64,000 bases of DNA from Prorocentrum cordatum. Taxonomy: Eukaryota > Sar > Dinophyceae > Prorocentrales > Prorocentraceae. Positions 59,656 to 64,000 of this stretch are shown piece after piece. Both the position numbers and the translations under genes were made by a program. Within the stretch, counting starts at the first letter, position 1. Every line of letters starts with the position of its first letter. The notes beneath the pieces are model-generated. The model did not search any database. It saw only the letters and a list, made by a program, of their open reading frames with translations, and had not been told where the DNA came from. The DNA lies in NCBI GenBank assembly GCA_963575745.1, contig CAUYUJ010018460.1:41001-105000 (forward strand). Reading direction: 5' to 3'.

Positions 59656-60280
59656 CTTTTTGGCCAGTCATGCCCCACATACGGCTTGTTTTTCCTGCAG
59701 TGGCGGTCTTCTTGAGGAAGGAGATGGGGTGCGCTGCTGCGGGGCGCTTTTCTCCGTGTCGGAGGGCTCGTTGCATTGCGTCGTCGTCCTACGTTGCGGT
59801 GTTTTGCGCAGGGCACTACAATTCACGCGTCAAGAGTACGTGGCTTGGTGGGCTTCAGCAACCCTGTGATGGGAGAGTGCCGTTTGTGAATTGGAAGCCT
59901 CGTTCTGCGGTTGTTAGCTGTGCGGGAGAATGGACGCACGGGCGCCAACAGGGTGAGTATCACATTGAACGTTAACTGCGGGCGCATCCATACGCCTCTC
60001 CTATCTGTTGTCGTGGGCGGCACGGTTGGGCAACCTCACAGAGCCACTGCCTCCATGTCTTCTACGTCCAGGTGCTGTGGGGGCTCAACAAGTTGCATGT
60101 GATTGAGTTCGCGGCTCGGGGCTTCGGCCCCGCAGATGTATTCTGCCCCGGTAGTGGCAGGGAGGTGGAGGCCCGCCCTGTTTCTCGGGCTGGCTCGCGA
60201 CCTCATGAGCCTGCGCAGCGTGCGCGGGAGGGGGGGGCGCGGCGGCTGAGTCGACCGCGTTGCCCTTAGTTCTCGAGTCC
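59656..60280. other. No firm gene
   Basis: Unique DNA. A plus-strand stretch at 60072-60269 reads LNKLHVIEFAARGFGPADV but is short and unsupported. Confidence 0.35.
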
Positions 60281-60284
60281 TCGA

Positions 60285-60345
60285 GTCCTCCTCCTCCTCC
60301 TCCTCCTCCTCCTCCTCCTCCTCCTCCTCCTCCTCCTCCTCTCCT
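60285..60345. repeat. (CTC)n microsatellite
   Basis: About 20 CTC units. Confidence 0.95.
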
Positions 60346-60509
60346 CCCTCTGACTACGCAGTCCCCCTCCTCGAGCGCGGGGGAGGGGGGAGGATGTGCG
60401 GGTGGGGTGCGACGGCGGGAAGGGCGCAGTGCAAGGGGACGAGCGAGGCATTCGGGGGAGGCGTCCCCGCTCCTAGCTGCGGTTTTATGTAGTCACAGGG
60501 GCCCAGGGA

Positions 60510-60850
60510 CACACACACACACAGACACACACACACACAGACGCACAGACGCACAGACACAGACACAGACCCAGAGACAGACACAGACACAGACACAGAG
60601 ACAGACGCAGACACAGACACAGACACAGACACAGACACAGACACAGACACAGACACAGACACAGACACAGACACAGACACAGACACAGACACAGACACAG
60701 ACACAGACACACACACACACTCTCTCTCACACACAAACTCTCTCTCTCTCTCTCTCTCTCCCACACACAGACACACACCATACACACACATACACACAGA
60801 CACATACATACACACATACACACACATACACACATACACACATACGCAAC
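60510..60850. repeat. (ACAGAC)n with (CA)n and (CT)n
   Basis: CA at both ends, ACAGAC in the middle (60560-60705), TCTCTC near 60720-60760. Confidence 0.95.
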
Positions 60851-60999
60851 CACGCACGCAAGAACAGACACAAATCCAGGATCCCTGTATTCCCAAATAG
60901 GTCTTCCGGGTTTTCTCGTCCTCCGCCCCCCTCCCATTCCCAGAATCATTCGTCCCCCTCTGTTCCTGAAAATCCAAGGTGACTTGTGTCTGTGTGCTT

Positions 61000-61190
61000 T
61001 TCCCCCTTCCTGGCCACCCAGACCCCAGACCCCCGCACCACGTCGTGATTTTTGTTCACAATGTCGACCCCAGTGGTCTGGACCCTTTCCCGGGAACTGG
61101 CCCTTCACCCCGAGTCGTTTTCGGACGCTCCCGAGGCCCAGGAAGGGCCCTCGAAGGCCGAACATCGTGCGACTCTTTTTGTCGATGTGT
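61000..61190 (-). repeat. Family S repeat
   Basis: CCCGAGTCGTTTTCGGACGC, CCCGAGGCCCAGGAAGGGCC and a left end with GCACCACGTCGTGATTTTTG. Confidence 0.65.
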
Positions 61191-61339
61191 GTCGTGACTT
61201 CTCCGGCGCGAACAGAGCCGGAACGCCCCCCCCCCCCCCCCCCCCCCCCCCGAATGCAACCCCCCCCCGCTGGGATGCTTCTCGCCGCGCGAGGCGGGCT
61301 CTGGCCATGGTGCCCCGCCCGCCGCGCTGCCGCCCCCTC

Positions 61340-61525
61340 TCCCCGCCAGGGCCGGACCGGAACGCTGTGTGGTTCGTGCTGCTTTCGCTCCGTCTTTCGT
61401 TTCGCTCGACCTGCTTCCCTGCACCCCCCTGCCAGGGCTGGACATGAACGTCGTGTGTTTCGTGCTGTTTTCGCTCCGTCCTTCGTTTCGCTCGACCTGC
61501 TTCCCTGCACCCCCTGCCAGAACGG
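61340..61525 (+). repeat. Two tandem units of about 83 bp
   Basis: TTTCGCTCGACCTGCTTCCC occurs twice, 83 bases apart, within longer matching flanks. Confidence 0.8.
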
Positions 61526-61529
61526 CAAG

Positions 61530-62460
61530 CAGAACACGGCCCGAAGTCCCGCAAAACGGGCGCTCAGGTCCAGCCCTGCTCCCCGCAGCGGGGGGCGCCC
61601 CGCCTGGACCGGCTCCGCTTGCGCTCGCCCCGCTTCAGCATGGCCTCTCTCGGGGCGGGGGGGGGGGCGCTGGGCCCCCCCGAAGGCGCGCCGCGCCGCG
61701 CGGCCGCGGGCGCCGGCGGAGGCCCAGCGCAGCAGAGCGGGGAGGCCGCGGCTGAAAATCCCCCCCACCCTTGCCCCTCCCCCCACCCTTGGAGGCCTCC
61801 CCCCCTTGCCCCTCCCCCCCCCCTTGCTCTCCCCCCCCCCCCTCCCCCCACCCTTGGGTGCCTAGAGGTTGGCACCAGCACCAGCATCGGCGGTGGGCCT
61901 CCGCCGAGGAGGGAGGAATGCCCCGATCTCGGGGGTGGTGGCACCAATGCTGGCTTCCTGGGCGGCCGGAGGATTGCCACCAGCACCGTGATCTATAGGA
62001 TCCTCTTCCCCCGGGGGGAGCCTGTGCTCAGGCGAGGCTGCAGCACCGCTCAACGATGTGCTGTTTAACCGAACCTGCAGGGTGGGCCCTCTCCCGAATC
62101 CGTGCTTCGGTGCGGATCGTCTGCGCGCCTCGTCTCCGTCGTCGTCGTCGTCGTCGTTGTCGTCGGCGTCGTCGTTGTCGTGGTGCGTGTTGCTCTGCTC
62201 GGGACTTGTTTCCCTTATGCTGTGACCACCCACCCCCTCTTCTCCTTGTGGAGGCAACCCTTTCCATTTACAGCCTCCAGCCCGCCTGCGTAAATTCCCG
62301 TAGTGCGCACAGAGGCATGCCAGTGCCATAGATGTCCTCCTCGGAGGCGCGCGTCCGACCCGAACATCTAGTGTCACGGTCTTGTAGTCTATCGCCTCCC
62401 GAGCGGTGTGGCAAGAGAGCGCCCGCCAGAGAGCTTATGCTATAAGACTTCTCGGCGCGC
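61530..62460. other. No supported gene; C-rich and CGT-rich low complexity
   Basis: CCCCACCCTTGG-type runs at 61750-61860 and a (CGT)n tract at 62130-62175. Confidence 0.4.
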
Positions 62461-62484
62461 GCGTCGCCCCTGCAGGGGCGACGC
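62461..62484. repeat. 24-bp perfect palindrome
   Basis: GCGTCGCCCC, central TGCA, GGGGCGACGC. Confidence 0.9.
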
Positions 62485-63660
62485 ACCATCGTGTGAGTAT
62501 GTTGGGGAGACGCCGATCCTAAGCGAGTCGTGCTTTAGAGAAGCTGACATGCAGCAGGGTGCTCAAGGGCCCGGCGCGTGGCATTCTCAACAGGGCGAGC
62601 AACTTTCCTGCGTGCGTGAGCAGCTTGGGCTTCGGCGCGCCGGATTGTCGCGCGTGCTGGTCTGCTCTTAGCGCAGCCAACGCGAGCTTCAATCCGATTC
62701 GACTGCGGATTGCTGCGAGCGCCATCGCTTGAGCATGCATTGCGCGAGCTTCAGCACCTGGCGCTTTCCAGTTGTCGCTGTCATGATGCGTGCGCCCCGA
62801 CGCGGGCGCCTGCGTCTGCTCTGGCCGATCGCGTGGGCACTGCGCGATGTTGCAGGTTTAGGGGTCCCTCGTGCTCTTCGTCGGCGCGGTCTTGTTGCGA
62901 CCTTCGCGCTGTCGGGCGTCTAGCAGGATCGCCCGTAAGATGCTCAGGTGGCGCGCGCCCTTCCTCTGCCATCTTTTTCTTTGGGGGGGGGGGGCGCGAG
63001 GGTGCGGCCCGACCCATCCCAACGCGAGCAAGCACAAGAGACAAGGCTCAGATTCTTTCCCTCGCCCGCGCCTGCTGGCCCCCCTTCCCGTGGCACTCCC
63101 TGCCCCAGAAGACTGGTCCCACTGTGCCTCTGCATGGTGGGAGTCTTCTGTGAGATCCTGCTCTCTCGGGGGCTTTCGGGGCTCTCGTTGGTCGGCTCGG
63201 GAGGCCGTTGAGAACTGCGGCGCGATCGATGGGCTCCTCCGTCGTAGGCAGCCTGGTTGCTTTTTGAAGCTTTCTTGGGGTTCTCTCGGAGCGCGCCCGG
63301 TGGCTTTGGAGGTAGTGCCGGCGCTGATTTCTGGGCCCGTCGCGGATCTCTCTCGGGCCGTTTCGGGCCATGTTGATTCCTCATGCTCCAGTCATCCTGC
63401 CCCTCTTCTTCCTCCTCGCCCTCCGTTTCCTCATCGCCATCCATCTCCCTGAACGTACTTTTCCAATCGAGCCTTGGCTGCTTTGTCACTTCCGCGAGGA
63501 AGCCGGTGGATTGTCAGGGAAGCGTGCCCAAACCTCCAGCGGATGTGTGTTTCGATCCCGGCGTTTTGCTACAATTTCGGTCTCGGGGGGCCTCCTCCCT
63601 CCTGGTGTCTGCCTCCTCCGCGTGTTTGTCTGCTCAGGTCTGTTTCGTCCACGTAGCCCA
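62485..63660. other. No supported gene
   Basis: GC-rich unique DNA; no exon, element end or RNA gene recognised. Confidence 0.4.
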
Positions 63661-63669
63661 TCCTTTTCT

Positions 63670-63820
63670 TTTCGTTTTCCCTCCTCCCTCCTCCTTCCTT
63701 TTCCCTCCTTCCTTTTCCCTCCTCCCTTCTTCCTTTTCCCTCCTTCCTTTTCCCTCCCTGCTTCCCTTTCTTTTCGTTTTCCCTCCTTCCTTTTCCCTCC
63801 TCCCTCGTCCCTCCGTCTTC
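63670..63820. repeat. Degenerate (TTCCCTCC)n tract
   Basis: CCTTCCTTTTCCCTCC units, pyrimidine-only on the plus strand. After it, CTGTCCCG units recur to the window end. Confidence 0.85.
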
Positions 63821-64000
63821 GGCCCCTGATTTTGCCTCGACTTGGCTCCGGCTGTCCCGTGGCTGTCCCGCGACTGTCCCGCGGCGGTCCCGCGGTTGTC
63901 CCGTGGCTGTCCTGAGACTTTGCCGGGGCGTCCCGCGACTTTGCCACCCAACGGCCCGCTTTGCTTCGGCTGTCCCAAGGTTGTTCCGCGGCTGTCCCGC

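Noticed and set aside
1-64000. tRNA, rRNA, CRISPR, or bacterial operon signals
   Set aside because: None recognised on either strand; the gene structure and repeats are eukaryotic.

Overview
The window reads as nuclear DNA of a dinoflagellate, probably a GC-rich, introner-rich lineage of the Prorocentrum or Polarella kind (the lineage is a guess, the phylum-level call is firm). The grounds are: a Gag protein of the type carried by dinoflagellate Ty1/copia-like elements; two degenerate copies of the dinoflagellate spliced leader; multi-exon genes with purine-rich introns that resemble uncharacterised dinoflagellate multicopy proteins; short inverted-repeat elements that act as introns with a GC donor; and very large microsatellites. 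No bacterial operon, rRNA, tRNA or CRISPR was seen.

Layout. 1-2720 and 21455-25286 (both minus strand) look like two halves of one retroelement. It encodes a Gag with a CCHC zinc knuckle, a second overlapping reading frame, an RNA 2'-phosphotransferase (Tpt1/KptA) domain and a Pro/Gln-rich tail that runs off the left edge. The halves are separated by an 18.69-kb unit (2762-21451) bounded by 30-bp inverted repeats (28/30 identical) with subterminal hairpin clusters. This unit carries an intact DDE-type transposase-like gene (9335-10951), a gene with an ELFSG motif resembling SAM-dependent methyltransferases (6177-8315), two multi-exon genes of unknown function (12389-16541 and 17307-20853), and a dispersed 36-42 bp palindrome family.

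25.3-26.5 kb is a CCAAGACGGCC minisatellite. 26.69-27.33 kb holds part of an EPSP synthase gene cut by two introns from two unrelated inverted-repeat families; the family A element gives a frame-perfect GC-AG intron. From 27.4 to 64 kb I see almost no intact gene. It is a mosaic of dispersed repeats: at least seven family A introners, family B introners, several other inverted-repeat families, a triple-nested insertion at 58.2-59.2 kb, a decayed LINE-type reverse transcriptase (about 36.26-38.7 kb), tandem 1-kb repeats (42.5-46 kb), a 1.9-kb element carrying its own satellites (46.3-48.2 kb), and long CTC/GAG, TAC and CA-type arrays.

The best candidate for an undescribed system is in the retroelement. 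Its sense strand contains 17 perfect 14-nt hairpins of the form GCNNG-GNRA-CNNGC, with eight different but fully complementary stems, all in the same orientation, read in at least two frames and one inside the KptA domain. A further copy keeps its pairing by G-U wobbles, and another has lost one base exactly where the reading frame shifts. This is selection or propagation at the RNA level inside protein-coding sequence.
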